From the NCBI GenBank assembly GCA_010015655.1, contig ML976687.1:147727-211726 (forward strand): 64,000 nt of DNA. Reading direction: 5' to 3'. Source of the stretch: Bimuria novae-zelandiae CBS 107.79. Taxonomy: Eukaryota; Ascomycota; Dothideomycetes; Pleosporales; Didymosphaeriaceae. Numbering within the stretch: the first letter of the stretch is position 1; the number at the start of each line of letters is the position of its first letter. Below, in pieces: positions 1-11,916 of this stretch. A model generated the notes under the pieces. The model saw only the letters and a list, made by a program, of their open reading frames with translations, was not told where the DNA came from and made no database searches. The position numbers and the translations under genes are program-made.

Positions 1-1642
1 ATACGTTACTTCTAATTTTACGCGATATACTAGTTTATAGTATTATTAAAAGAATACTATAATAAAGACGCGCTAAAACTACCTTTTAATATAATTACAC
101 ACCTAACTTAATAAGACTAACTATAAAAAGGACTAGGTATTTATATAGTATATATTTAACTTAAATACGCGAGGATTTCTATCCTAGCTTATTACTATAA
201 AAGATATAGTTAATGTTTTACTAGCTATACGCTATAATAAGCTAGTTAGTTAAAAGTAGTTTTAATATTTTACTAAGCACTAGCTAGAGCTCTAAGTTAA
301 GTTTAATTATAAGTATAACTATAAGAAAGCCCTCTATAAGGATCCTAAAATTATATAAGGCTAGTTTTAGCTTATAGAGAATATTAAAGCCAAGTATAGT
401 ATCCTAAATAAACATATCTATGACTTTAATAAGACTAGCTTTGTAATAGGTATAATATTAATAGAAATAATTATTATAGGCTTTAAGTATTAAGGCGAGC
501 TTTAAAACGTAAAATAAAATAATTAAAAGTAAATAATAACTATTTATAGTATTAACGCGACTAGGTAGGCGACTCTACCTTTTCTTATTTTTTTAGGATA
601 AGCACTACTTCTCTACCTAGTACTAATAGAAGTGTCTACCTCATAACTAGGTTTTTAAAATTTTTAAGAGTAGCTAAATACTAAATAAGCTTAGTATATA
701 GTAGCTAGAATACTTTAACGCACATATAAAAGGGCGTACTATTAGTAGTTATTAGTTACTTATTATTAATCGCTACGAAAGTTATAACTTAGTTAAACTT
801 TAATCATACTATAAGAATAATAAAATTATAACTTTTTATATACCCCTATATTTATCGCACCTATTATAGCCACTAGATACAGGGTATTTCTCGCCGTTAA
901 AGGAGACGTAGAGGTGCTAAGCTAAGGATCTAATATGTAACTATATTACGTGTATTACTAAAATTAAGTTCTTATATTGCTTTATTACTACATTTAAAGC
1001 TATACTTATTTAGAATAATATTTAAAAAAGCTTTTAAGGTGCTAGCCTTATTTCTTTTAACTTAAAAGTAGTAATATTAAAGCTTAATATCTATTTACGT
1101 ATGCCTTTGCCTTATATTATATATAATAGAACGTAGTAGTTATAAATACTAAGGAATATTTTAGAATTAAGATTATAATTAACGATAGTAAAGGAGCGGA
1201 TTTAAAAATATTTAAATAATTTCCTAATAAGTATAATTAAAGTAGTTAAAAAGCTTATAAAAGATACTAAGCTAATAGAGTATTTTTTAATATTAATCAC
1301 TAAGCGTAACGCTAAGCGTTAAGCTACTAATAAGACTACTACGCGATAAAAATTACATAAAAAAAGTAACTATAGTAAAAAAGAATATTTATAATTACTA
1401 ATAGCTAGTAACTAGCTACCCTAAAAGACTTTATAGTACGTAGTGATAGGAAGAAGGCGAAGAAGAGAATATACGCTAAAAAGGTAAATTAACTTAATAG
1501 TACTATAAACGCTATAGTAAGACTAGGTATAATTTACGCACGTGTAAAAAAGAAGTAAAAGTAGATTCTAAGTAGATTAGCTTACTACGATTTCTTATAT
1601 CTATTTATGCGCGTTCTGTATTATTGTGTAGAGTATAGATTT
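1..1642 (+). mobile_element. Fot1/pogo-type DNA transposon, RIP-degraded, copy 1
   Basis: This very AT-rich block is an inverted copy of the element at 5777-7631; for example the stretches around 130-180 and 7290-7330 match on opposite strands, as do 1500-1640 and 5830-5960. On the + strand, positions 1520-1560 still encode a transposase-type zinc knuckle in which cysteine codons have become tyrosine codons (TGT/TGC to TAT/TAC), with the pattern Y-x-x-Y-x4-N-L-R-T-C. The left end lies outside the window. The right TIR is missing because the LTR fragment at 1643 abuts it. No long reading frame survives. Family assignment rests on copy 2. Confidence 0.7.
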
Positions 1643-1869
1643 GTACTTTTATAGTCCCTTAGACTTTCGTAGTCCCTTGGACTTTCGTAGTCTCTTGGAC
1701 TTTCGTAGTCCCTCGGACTTCTCGCTTAGGCGGGACTTCGTCACGTAACTGCTAACCTAAGCTGCCCCGCGCTTCTTTGTGTTCCCTTTGTTTCATTCCT
1801 TCGCCGGCCGCTGTCCTGTCGGCGTCTTTGTCTGGTATCCTTGCCTTTGAGGTTTCCAAGATCGTAATA
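1643..1869 (+). repeat. LTR 3' fragment with 18-bp tandem repeats
   Basis: The segment 1740-1869 matches the 3' half of the solo LTR at 10577-11063, sharing the GCGGGACTTCGT and CTAAGCTGCCCCGCGC blocks and the terminus GATCGTAATA. Upstream, four near-identical 18-bp units (TAGTCCCTTGGACTTTCG and variants) lie at about 1652-1722; the other LTR has only a rudimentary equivalent. The 5' half is missing, and the fragment directly joins the broken pogo-type element. Confidence 0.65.
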
Positions 1870-2290
1870 CCAAACCAGGTTAGTGCCATGATATATATCC
1901 CTCGTACTAAGTTTACATAAGTATAGCCCTTATATTTAAAAAGTTATAAAGAGTTTAAGTTTTAGAATTTTGGTGTTCTACTTAATTAGACCCAACTGTG
2001 GCCCTTGCGACCTAATCCATTTACTAGCCTAGTTAAAGCGTAGTTTAAGAAAGGCTATATACTTTAGTAGCCATGCGCTAGCTAGTATAAAGACTTACAG
2101 TAAAATTACTAATAGCTAATTATATAGCTACTTTATAGGCATCTATATTAATAAGTATTATGTTAAGAAATCGCGTATTTTATTTAGGTGTCGCGTTCTG
2201 GTAAGGCGGCCCAGAACTATATGCGCTAGCTTAACTCTTTCCGTTCTAGCATACTATCTTAACGCGTCTCATAATATCCTATCTGTATAT
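1870..2290. other. AT-rich RIP-mutated DNA, unassigned
   Basis: RIP-like composition continues to about 2290, where base composition abruptly returns to normal. I could not assign it to a transposon family and see no gene in it. Confidence 0.5.
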
Positions 2291-3179
2291 TAAATCTTAA
2301 CGCGCGCCCTGCTGCCTTGAGGAGTCTAATACAATCCCAGGACCATATCCGATCATGCCGATTTAACGTCATAAGCTGCACAATAAGCCGGGGATCCCGG
2401 TCCTATGCCTCCAGTCTCAGCTCCGATAAGCAGCGCCAAATCCCCGTATCTGCGCAACGACATCACACGCGCCACAGTGGCACGACAGCCTTGATTTAAA
2501 CCCTGCATTTCATTCACTGCCAAGTTTCGCCTAAAGCTTGCTAAAGCTTGTACCTTGGTTTTCCCTGGCATTTTCGGCGTCAAGTGCACGCCAATAAAGC
2601 TTGTTTGTGCTTAGCGCTTACTGATCCTTGCAAAACCCTGCGTATTGGAACGGCTGAACGCAAGCAGGTTACGAAAGCCTCGCGCATCTACCAATGATTG
2701 GAAGCAAGGTGGGGTGTGAAGGTGGCTGACGTGTCTCAGCTGCGACGCGATACATTGTTTGCCGCTGATTGAGGAGGGAAGGGAAGTAGTTGACGAATGG
2801 TGTGCGAGACAGCTGGCAAGTGGAACGGCGGCTTTAGATATAGGGGCTAGGAGCGTGGCTGAAGCCTTGGGCGATGATGTCTTCGACCGAGGTACCATGC
2901 CACTTGGGGAGGAGTGCGTTAGGGCCATTGCAAAGAGGGTGTTGCAGGCCCTGGACCTGCGTCTGGGGAGGAAGTTATAAAGCTGGTGGGCGCTCTCCAG
3001 ACATAGATGATCCAGCCGCTCACGCCCACCTCTTTTCGTTACAGCCTGCAACCGAATTCGATCGAGCCTTTGAACATTTGCATTCACTTCTACGGTAGTA
3101 AGTTAACCCTGAAAAGTTTCAGTATATTGCGCAGCTACTTACAGTCGTCTCGACTAATAGCTATCTGAATCAGATCACT
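2291..3179. other. Normal-composition DNA without a convincing gene
   Basis: Base composition is normal but the open frames overlap on both strands (for example 2611-3087 on the minus strand against 2759-2980 on the plus strand). None shows a recognisable domain, splice pattern or family motif. It may hold decayed gene sequence next to the RIP border. Confidence 0.4.
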
Positions 3180-3302
3180 ATGAAGGGCAGCACCACCTCT
3201 TCCATCACCTCGATCATTAAGCCGAAGCCCATCAAGCCCACCTGCGGCGAGTCATGCGATTGTTGTGGCTGCGAGGAGTCCTGCTGGTGCGTGGTTATGT
3301 AA
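3180..3302 (+). CDS. 40-residue cysteine-rich peptide, possible metallothionein-like
   Basis: An ATG at 3180 opens a 40-codon frame ending in TAA at 3300-3302. The first 21 residues are rich in Ser, Thr, Lys and Pro. The last 19 hold seven cysteines in the arrangement C-x3-C-x-C-C-x-C-x3-C-x-C, including two C-x-C pairs and one C-C pair, dense enough to suggest metal binding, as in metallothioneins. There is no signal peptide and no aromatic residue except one Trp between the last two cysteines. The class is inferred from cysteine spacing alone. It could be a chance frame or the last exon of a larger gene, since a TTACAG acceptor-like site lies about 38 bp upstream. Confidence 0.35.
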   Translation: MKGSTTSSITSIIKPKPIKPTCGESCDCCGCEESCWCVVM

Positions 3303-3448
3303 AAGGACAATAGCTTGATCGCCCTTCAAAGCTTTCGGCACAGGAATTAGATTGAGGCGTCATCTGGGTCAATGAGCGATACGAATCGATTACATTACAG
3401 CCAATTAAACCTCTATGGATGACTCGACATGACGCGCTGTGATGGAAA

Positions 3449-4496
3449 TCAAAGAGCCAGCACCGTATTCTCTTGCTTGATCTTGCACCATTCCACGCTC
3501 TTAGCAAACAGTCGCCCTTGCATGCGCTCGTCCAGACTGTCTGGCGAACTCTCTTCCTGGTCCCTCATCACGAAATGTCCCTCCTTACCAGCGAATTCTT
3601 CCGCAACCGCCATATCAACGACGTCCTTTGCCGCACCTGCACTGGTGTTCATCCTCGGCTTGAAGCGTTTCAACAGTGGTTGAATAAAATAAGCAATCGC
3701 GACGCTAATCTTCCACGTGAAAGGCATATCTGATTGTGCGAATGCGCGAGAATCCAGAAGACCTCCTGGGTCCACGGCTAACGTGCGGATGTTGGCCAAC
3801 TTAGGGTCCTGTTGCACGCATCAGCATCCCGACAAGCTTCATCTGCCCTGTTATCATACTTACCCTCTGCAGTCGACGATTCAGCTCGTAAGTCAGCATG
3901 ATGCCCACCAACCTGCTTAGCCCGTATCTAAGAAAGCCCCTTCCTGCCTCCTCACCCGGCTTATCCTTTTCGTACTTCACCAAATTGTCCAGATCCTCCG
4001 GGATCGCTGGTGGAACGATTTCGAAGCCTGCTTTACCCGGCCAATGCGTGTCGCTCGATAGCGTCACGATTCGTCCTTACTCTTCCATCACGTCCAGCAA
4101 CCTCAAGATGATGTTGAAATGCGGCAACGTATTCACGGCCATATCGAGCTCCAGTCCATCCTTGGAGAATCGTACTCCGGAATTCAGTGACCAGGTTATT
4201 ACATTGAAGATGATGGCGGCGATTCTGGGCGTCTTGCCTGATCCAATGTCGGCGTGTAGCTTTTGGCAGAACAAAGCTAGCTCAGCAAGAGAAGCGAGGT
4301 CAAGCGTTTCGATATGCACCATCGCATTAGGATGTTTCGCGATAATTTTGCGTAACTTTGAAGTATTTAGGTCGCTGGAGGAGGGGTTCCGGACTGTGAG
4401 GAGCAGAGTGTGGGATGGATAGGTGGAAAGTAGGTATGAGACAGCTGCGAGGCCTAGAGATCCATTTGCACCGGTGATTAGGACTGTTCTTGCCAT
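3449..4496 (-). pseudogene. Short-chain dehydrogenase/reductase, broken by one stop
   Basis: The start at 4496 gives an N-terminal Rossmann motif TGANGSLG at residues 8-15, followed by typical SDR alternation. The frame runs to an in-frame TAA at 4077-4079 and continues in the same frame with GRIVTLSS (the usual beta-5 strand) and the helix YGLSR, where the normal catalytic Lys is Arg. A 55-bp intron with GTAAGT donor and CAACAG acceptor spans 3809-3863, phase 0, and the second exon ends at 3449. Without the stop the product would be about 330 residues. A CAA-to-TAA change, the RIP signature, is the simplest explanation of the stop. The closest type is the fungal 3-ketosteroid/retinol dehydrogenase-like SDRs (inferred). 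AT-rich transposon DNA begins about 400 bp upstream of the start. Confidence 0.75.
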
Positions 4497-4541
4497 TGTT
4501 TCTTGCGAGTAGTTGGTACTCAAATTGAAAAGTAGATGATT

Positions 4542-4590
4542 TATCCCCCGCATGGCGAAGTGTCCCCTGGCACGGGCCATCCCCTGAGGA
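4542..4590. repeat. Solitary TIR-like relic related to the piggyBac-like element
   Basis: TATCCCCCGCATGGC followed at the same spacing by ACGGGCCA reproduces the outer end of the TIRs at 23766 and 26300. No partner TIR is visible nearby. It lies 46 bp upstream of the broken SDR start codon, so it may be an excision footprint or the end of a deleted element. Confidence 0.5.
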
Positions 4591-4596
4591 CCATTG

Positions 4597-5208
4597 GATG
4601 AATTGCTCCGACCTGGCAGAACACAAATATTATGCTGAAATAGGCCGATTTTGTATGGAGATTGCATTTCTGAAGGTATTGAGATAGGCTTACATGATGG
4701 ATGAGCTTGCTCTTGTGACTGTTGAGATGATTGTTTCATGCCGGCGGAGGTGCTCTTCCCAGCACGTAGGAGCGACTTCTGGCCTACACAAGGGCAACCG
4801 GCAGAGCTTACAGTTATAGCAAGTACGTGGGGGACGCTGAGAGCTATGTCTTGAGGAGCGTGAATTGCCTATAACACGTGCTAGAGGTGTCCGAGATAGG
4901 TCCTTTCTATTAGTTATACGCCTAGCTGCTGCATAATTAACATAGCTTTTACCCTCTGTAAAAAACTCTATAAATATATAAAAGCTTTAAAGAGCGCCCT
5001 CTCTACTAGCAAAAACCTTATTAGGACGCTAATATTTTATTAAGCCCAAGGTAGGACGGCCTTTGTATTTAAAGAGTTACTTAATTAACATATATATGAA
5101 CTTCTTATAGCTAGATTATTTAATAATAGTAGGAAAAGAGTATAAAGATAGCCTATAGTAATTATTAAGCGTAAGATCTATTAGAAAGTACTAAAGTAGT
5201 GTTAAGAT
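4597..5208. other. Intergenic DNA passing into AT-rich RIP DNA
   Basis: To about 4900 the composition is normal with no recognisable gene; from about 4900 it is AT-rich and RIP-like. A short non-mutated patch starts near 5205. Confidence 0.5.
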
Positions 5209-5570
5209 CTGTTGAGATCTAACATGATGCGGACGGGGCACTGGCACTTATCCGTGCGGCCAGTCAAGATTCCTGACTCAGCCATAAGTCACGTGACAAG
5301 TCACGCGTCCGGGAAATATTGGACGTCCCAGAAGTATTTTAGCATATGAGACTTTAGGACTCCTAAGGCTATTAGGATTCATAGGATTAGTTATATATAT
5401 AGGAACGCTAAGTATGGTCCTTTTATACGCGTGTTTAACCTAAGTTATTAATATATTATTTAGATTATACTTATGCTCTAATTAATTTATTTATTACTAC
5501 GCACTACTTTAAATACTAATAATTTGTTAATACGCCTAAGCTATTAATATCTCTTCCTTACTTTATAGTA
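5209..5570 (+). repeat. LTR-like sequence, partly RIP-mutated
   Basis: It begins TGTTGAGATCTAACATG, a beginning typical of fungal copia LTRs, runs through about 130 bp of normal composition and then a TATATATA box near 5390 followed by mutated DNA. No matching second LTR or coding region was identified and the 3' border is uncertain. It may be a solo LTR. Confidence 0.4.
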
Positions 5571-5776
5571 CTCTTATCTAAGAACTAACCCTAGTCTCCT
5601 TTAAGACTAGCTACCCTAAAGGGCTTAATATCTTAAACACCTTTAATATAAGTACTACAACGATCCCTACCTTTTTTATAGCTTCTAATAGCACTAGCGT
5701 CTAACTAATAAAAGATAGTAAGAATAAAACATACAAACCTAATTTATATAATAGTAATTATAAACTTCTTAACGTA

Positions 5777-7631
5777 CTCCACAAGCAAGTGGCCGGCACA
5801 AGCGAGTGGCCGGAAATGCCAAGACCCCATTAAATCTATACTCTACACAATAGTACAGAATGCGCATAAATAGTTATAAGAAATTATAGTAGGCTAATCT
5901 ACTTAAAATTTACTTCTACTTTATTTTTATACGTATACGAATTATGCCTAGCCTTACTATAGTATTTATAGCGCTGTTAAGTTAATTTACCTTTATTAAC
6001 ACGTATACTTTTTTTTACCTTCTTCTTATTACTACGCGCTGTAAAGTCCTTTAGGGTAGCTAGTTACTAGCTATTAGTAGCTATAAAGACTTCTTCCTAC
6101 TATAATTACTTTCTTTTATATAATTTCTGTTATATAGTAGCCTTGTTAGTAGCTTACAGCTTAGTAATTTACTTTTACGCTAACACTAGCTTATGCGCTA
6201 CTACTACTATGCCTTTTATTATTTTTTAAAGACCTTAACTAGGCTTATTAAGGAACTATTTAGGTGCCTTTAAATCCTCTCTTTTACTAGCGTTAATTAT
6301 GACCTAAATCTAGGGTATTAATAGGCGTCTATAACTACTATAGGCTACTATTAGCTACTAGTAGTAGTATACGTAGGCGAACGTTAAGCTTTGATATTAC
6401 TACTTTTAAGTTAAAAGAAATAAGGCTAGTATCTTAAAAGCCTCTTTAAATATTATTTTAAGTAATTATAGCCTTAAAAGTAGTAATAAAGTAAGATAGA
6501 AACTTAATTTTAGTAATATATATAATATAGTTACGTATTAGCTCCTTAGCTTAGCGCCTATACGCCTTCTTTAATAGCGAGAAATATCCTATATCTATTA
6601 GCTATAAGAGCTGCGATAAATATAAAAATATATAAAGAGTAATAATTTTATTATCCTTATAGTATTACTAAAATTTAAGCAAGTTATAGCTTTCGTAGCT
6701 ATTAATAATAAGTAGTTAATAGCTGCTTATAGTATACTTTTTAATATGCGCGTTAAAGTGCTTTAAATACTAGAGACTAAGCTTATTTATTATTTAGCTA
6801 TTTTTATAGACTATAATAACCTAATTATAAGGTAGATCCTTTTCTTTATACTAGATAGAGAGGTGGTGCTTACCCTAAAAGATAAAAAAGGGTAGAATTG
6901 CCTAACTTATCGCATTTATATCCTAGATAGCTATAGTCTACTTCTAGTTACCTTACTATACGCTCTTTAGCCTACCTTAATACTTAAAGCCTATAATAAC
7001 TACTCCTATTAATATTATGCCTATTATAAAGCTAGTTTTATTAAAGTTGTAGGTATCTTTATCTAGGATACTATACTTAGCTTTAGTATTCTTTACAAGC
7101 CAGAACTAGCCCTGTATAATTTTAAGATCTTTACAAAGGACTCTCTTATAGTTATACTTTTAATTAAACTTAACTTAGAGCTCTAGCTAGCGCTTTATAA
7201 AGTTTATAGCCTAGTTTTAGCTAATAGGCTTACAACACTACTTAGCTAATAAAGAATTAGCTATATTTTTAATAGTAATAAGCTAAGGTAGAAATCCTCG
7301 AGCGTTTAAGTTAAATATATACTAAATAATTACCTGTTCCTTTATTAGAAAGAGATTTATAAAGTTAGGTATATAGTTAGGTTAAAAGGTTACTCTAGCG
7401 TATCTTTATCTTAATATTCTTTTAGTAACGCTCTAAACTACTATAGCGTATAAAATTAAGAGTTGCGCGTCTCTTTTAATAGCTTAAAATGTAAGCTATA
7501 ATTAGGCTTCTTTTAATTTTAGTAACTAGTTAGGTGGTTAAGACATCGCGTTATACTATAGGTGATAGAATGTTTTAATGGGGCCTTGGCATTTCCGACC
7601 ACTCGCTTGTGCCGGCCACTCGCATGTGGAT
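5777..7631 (-). mobile_element. Fot1/pogo-type DNA transposon, RIP-degraded, copy 2
   Basis: Both ends carry inverted repeats of about 55 bp: the left begins CTCCACAAGCAAGTGGCCGG, and the right, read inward, ATCCACATGCGAGTGGCCGG. Each contains two tandem AGTGGCCGG-type boxes and ends CCCCATTAAA. The element is 1855 bp and flanked by TA on both sides (5775-5776 and 7632-7633), the target duplication expected for Tc1/mariner-pogo elements. The coding strand is minus: a C-terminal zinc-knuckle relic with x-R-H-N-S-R pattern lies near 5950. The interior is saturated with RIP mutations and has no open frame. The TIRs are nearly unmutated, in contrast with the interior. Confidence 0.75.
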
Positions 7632-7639
7632 TACGTTAA

Positions 7640-10600
7640 TATATAGCTATTATAACTAGACTTGTATTTCTTTGACTAAAATAATAATCTTAATAATTAG
7701 AAGAAAGTTATCTTTGTAGTAATACACATGCAAGGAGCAGCCGAAGAATAGATCTGCCTATACCTTGTGAAATAAATAGATATAGACTACGAGAACTAAG
7801 GTAAAGACTATATAAATAGCTATGCTAACGCAGTTAATATTATTAAAGACTACTTTAACTTTAAAAAGTGCCTTAAATAACTATTTAGAATCGCTAATAA
7901 AACTGCTATAGCTAAACAAGCTATCTAGATAATTAGATAATAATAATTTATAGCTAAATATATAGCTAAATTCCGCAAGTGTGCTATATAACTTAAGTAA
8001 AAAAAAGAATCCCTTAAGGCTATATATAAGTAAGGACCTAAGCATAAAGTATACGAGGAACTTTTACGCAATAGTATAGAAGTTAAAACCCTTAATAAAC
8101 TATATAAAAAATTAACTAGGATTAATAGAGAATAGTTCGCGCTATAAGAAGAATTTCGCAGAAACTTAAAAAATGCTAGCTTTAGTAAAGTAGCACCTAT
8201 AGTCTATAAAGTACTGTTAAAAGTACCTTAACGTTAGTAACGCGACTCTTATAGTTACTAGCTAATAAAAGAAAATAGGAAAGATTCTAGGCCCTTAAAA
8301 GCCTAATAATAACTATATATAACTTTTGAATAGAACTTAATCGCTAAAGACTAAGACACGTACTTACTTTATATATAAAAAACTAGGACACATTGCCAGG
8401 AACTATAAATCTAAAAATAAGGTTATTAAATAATTAAATATACTAACTATCAATAATAATTCGAACGACAAAGAATAGTAAGTAATACTCATTATTACGC
8501 AATCTAATATCCTAGATAAAGATATAAAGCATTTAGAATTGCCAGACCTTTATATATACGAGGATGCTAATAACAAAGATTTAAATAAAAAAAAATAAGT
8601 TAATACAATAATCTTCTACGATACACCTAAATATAAGATAACTTCTAGAGGAAGTTAAATAATAGAACGTCTTTAACTTTCTAGAAACGCAATAATCTGG
8701 AGAAGGAGACTTTAGATACTTAGTAATAAAAACTAGATACGTTACGTATCTACTAAAATAAACTAACCTAATTAGTAAGGCCGCGCAAGAATTCGTACAC
8801 TATAAATATAAATATTAAGACCTACGCAAGATATATATTATAAAAAATAAAAATTATAAATTAAAGTACTACCTAGACTACTAAAACCCTAATTACAGTA
8901 CCCTTTAATAGAGATACTATATATACAATTAATATACTACACACTATGCAGGAAAGTAAAAAATATATTTTCTAAAATAAAAATAATAATACTAATAGGA
9001 ATAGTTTAATTCCCTAGTTATAAAATATAACGTATACTTTTAAGATAAACGTAAAACTAAGTACTTCTTATATCTAGATAAAGCTATTAACAACGTATTA
9101 TTAATTTTAATTAATAAAAACTGTATATTAATAGAATAGCAAATATGCTTTTACCTAAACTATAAAGAATAAAAGTAGGATAAAGCACTCTGCAGATTTA
9201 GACTAAAGAAATGCTATAGAGAATTAGTATATCTAAATAAAATAGAGGGCAGAGAGTTCGGCGAAGTAATTTATGTATAAGAATAGTACTACAAATATCT
9301 ATAAAATAAAGAGAAACTACTATAGCCTATAGAGCTACTAATAGAGAAGATATCTTTTTTTAGATCTAGGCTTAGACAAGAAAACGCCTTTAAAGAATTA
9401 AATACTACTAATAGTTAAGGATTAATTAAGCTACTAGTATAGCTTAAAGGAATATAGATAAAGGCCATGCTAGCCTTAAGAGTATAGAAAAACTATATGT
9501 TATAAAACGCACTTAATAGAACAGGACTTTATAAATATAAAACGGCTATACCCTATACTATCTATATTATAAATAGACAACTAATGCCTGACAAAGTAAA
9601 GATTAAATATAAGATAAAAATATCTCTTAAAATCTATAAACTCTATAAATTAATTACTTTCAACGTTATTAAGGAAGCTAATTACGATGTAATTTTAAAA
9701 TTACCCTAGTTAAAGAAGCATAACCTTATAATTAATTAAAAAAAGAGAACGCTATCCTTTAAGCGCTATAAATATATATTATAAGCTAAACCTATGCATT
9801 AATAGAGCATAATAGTAAATAAGAGAGCTATAAATAATATAGTTTTATAACTAGAAGTTAATAAATACAAAATTACCTTAGCAGACGCTAGTAGGAACCA
9901 CTAGATCATAGAACGCAAGAAGATGGACGACACACTCTATAGAATTCTAGAATACTATCGAGCATGGAATCATATGTTTACCAAGAGAGAAGGAAAAGCT
10001 AACCTTCTAGAAGATTAATCCTAGGATTATGCAATTGATCTAAAAGAAGGAAAAACTCTACCCTTTAGACTCCTATATAGTAAAACTAAAAAAGAACTCT
10101 AGTAAGCAAAAGAATTTAATAAAATAAACTTTAATAAAGGATATATTAAACTCTTAAAGTTACTAGTAGCAAGTCTATTTATATTTATATTAAAGAAAGA
10201 TAGATAACTATAGTCCTATATAGATTATAAGAAACTTAACGATATAATAATTAAGAATTAATACCTACTACTAAATATCTTAGAACTCTAAGACTAACTC
10301 TCGAGAGTAAAGATCTTTATAATAATAGATCTACAAGATAAATACCACCTTATATAAATTAAGAAAGATAATAAGTAGAAGATAGTATTTTAAACACGCT
10401 ATAGACTATTTAAATATATAGTTATACCTTTTAGACTTATTAACGCCCTAGTAACCTTTTAAGCACTTATTAATAATATCCTACGTATTTATCTAGATAT
10501 ATTTGTTATCGCCTATATAGACAACATCCTTGTCTTTTTCGAAAACAAATCAGATCACGTACCGCACATACAGACATGTTACAAGGACACTACGTACCTA

Positions 10601-11690
10601 AGCCTAATCCGGATTAGGGGAGGATAGGTTAAGGGCAAAGCACCTTGCGGATATTTAGTAGTTAAGAGCTAGTAATAGCTATAAGATAGGTTTAGGAATA
10701 ATTTAATTCTATAATAAACTATAAAATAACTTACTAGGAGATTTACTAACCTATTACAAGAAATATACTTATAGTATATAAAGTTAAATATAAAGAGTAG
10801 GAGAAGTATAGAGAAACTATTAAACTATATACTATTTATTTTAGTCCAGCTAAGATCTCTCTCTTAGAGGTAGTCCCTAAGACTTACCGTAGTCCCAACC
10901 TCTATGCGGGACTTCTTGCTTATACGGGACTTCGTTACGTGATTGTTAACCTAAGCTGCCCCGCGCTACTGTGTGTTCCTCCGGCGCGGTCATTTCGTCA
11001 ACAATAACTCTCTTGGCGTAATTGTCTGGTTCCATTGTTCCTGTGGGATTCGTGATCGTAATAAGACAGTACTAAAGGCACTAGATTAAGCACATCTATA
11101 GATTAAGCACATCTATAGATTAAGCTAAAGAAATACAAATTTATATATAGAAACTAGAATTTCTAGAACAAATCGTTAGTATAGAAGGAATATAAGTAAG
11201 CCTAAATAAAATTAAATACGTAAAGAACTGGCTAAAACTAAAAAAAGCTAAAAATATTTATGAATTTTTAGAATTCCATAGATTTAATAGGCAATTTATT
11301 AAGGACTATTTTAAAATTATAATATCTCTTATTAACCTTTCTAAGATGGATATACCCTTTAAATAAATAGTAAAATATAAAACGTTATTTTAACTTTTAA
11401 AAACTATATATATAATGCCACCTGTGCTAGTACTCTTTAAAGATAATAAACCTTTATAATTTAAAACTAACGCTAGTAACTATGCTATAGGAGCATATGC
11501 AAAACAATTCTAGAATAGATATTAGCACCTAATATCTTACTACTTACGTAAATTAAATAACGCGGAATTATAATACAATACACATAATAAAGAACTTTAC
11601 GTAATTATAAAAGCACTGAAGCATTAAAGAATCTATATATATAGCTATTTAGAACTTATAATCTTTATAGACTATAAGAACCTTTTAAAT
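7640..11690 (+). mobile_element. Ty3/gypsy retrotransposon, RIP-mutated and truncated
   Basis: Read on the + strand, landmarks appear in gypsy order. A gag zinc knuckle near 8370-8410 has its Cys codons turned to Tyr but retains the K-x-G-H-I-A-R-N core. A protease C-terminal segment of the type YDVIL-LP-LKKHN lies near 9680. The reverse transcriptase runs about 10080-10560 with an AYIDNILVF relic of the YxDDIL box at 10510-10545. RNase H lies at about 11450-11690. A 487-bp solo LTR interrupts the RT right after the YIDN box. The element stops at about 11690 without integrase, so its 3' end is lost. Many in-frame TAA/TAG codons fit RIP. A short 18-bp direct repeat follows the LTR near 11080-11120. 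Confidence 0.8.
10577..11063 (+). repeat. Solo LTR inserted in gypsy reverse transcriptase
   Basis: The sequence starts TGTTAC and ends GTAATA, which is GTAACA with one C-to-T change, restoring perfect TGTTAC/GTAACA inverted ends. It is flanked by the 5-bp direct repeat AGACA at 10572-10576 and 11064-11068. Its 3' half matches 1740-1869. It splits the RT reading frame of the surrounding gypsy element, so it is the younger insertion. Confidence 0.75.
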
Positions 11691-11691
11691 G

Positions 11692-11916
11692 CGAGAAAGC
11701 AGGATTCCGATTACTATAGTAATGGGGATTTTGTTCGGCTTCTTACCCCTGCGCAGCGAAGCATTGGCGATTTTGACGGACTAAAGGATAGATCAGTACA
11801 ACTTTCACAAGACGTGTTTGACCGAGGTGTATTCTCTGGCTATGACAAATCTATGCATGGTGTGGTGTTTTTCTAGAAGCATCCATAGATAATGGGCTAT
11901 TTTTGGCAGTTGAGCG
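11692..11916 (+). other. Host-sequence sliver between gypsy and pogo elements
   Basis: Composition is normal. One frame (about 11701-11875) stays open for some 58 codons and ends at TAG, encoding a hydrophilic stretch with D-S-D-Y-Y-S and F-D-R-G-V-F; I do not recognise it. This sliver was continuous with 21905 onward before the nested pogo element inserted. Confidence 0.4.

Noticed and set aside
2611..3087. 158-codon minus-strand frame
   Set aside because: No family resemblance, competing open frames on the other strand and no splice or start context; could not be supported as a gene.
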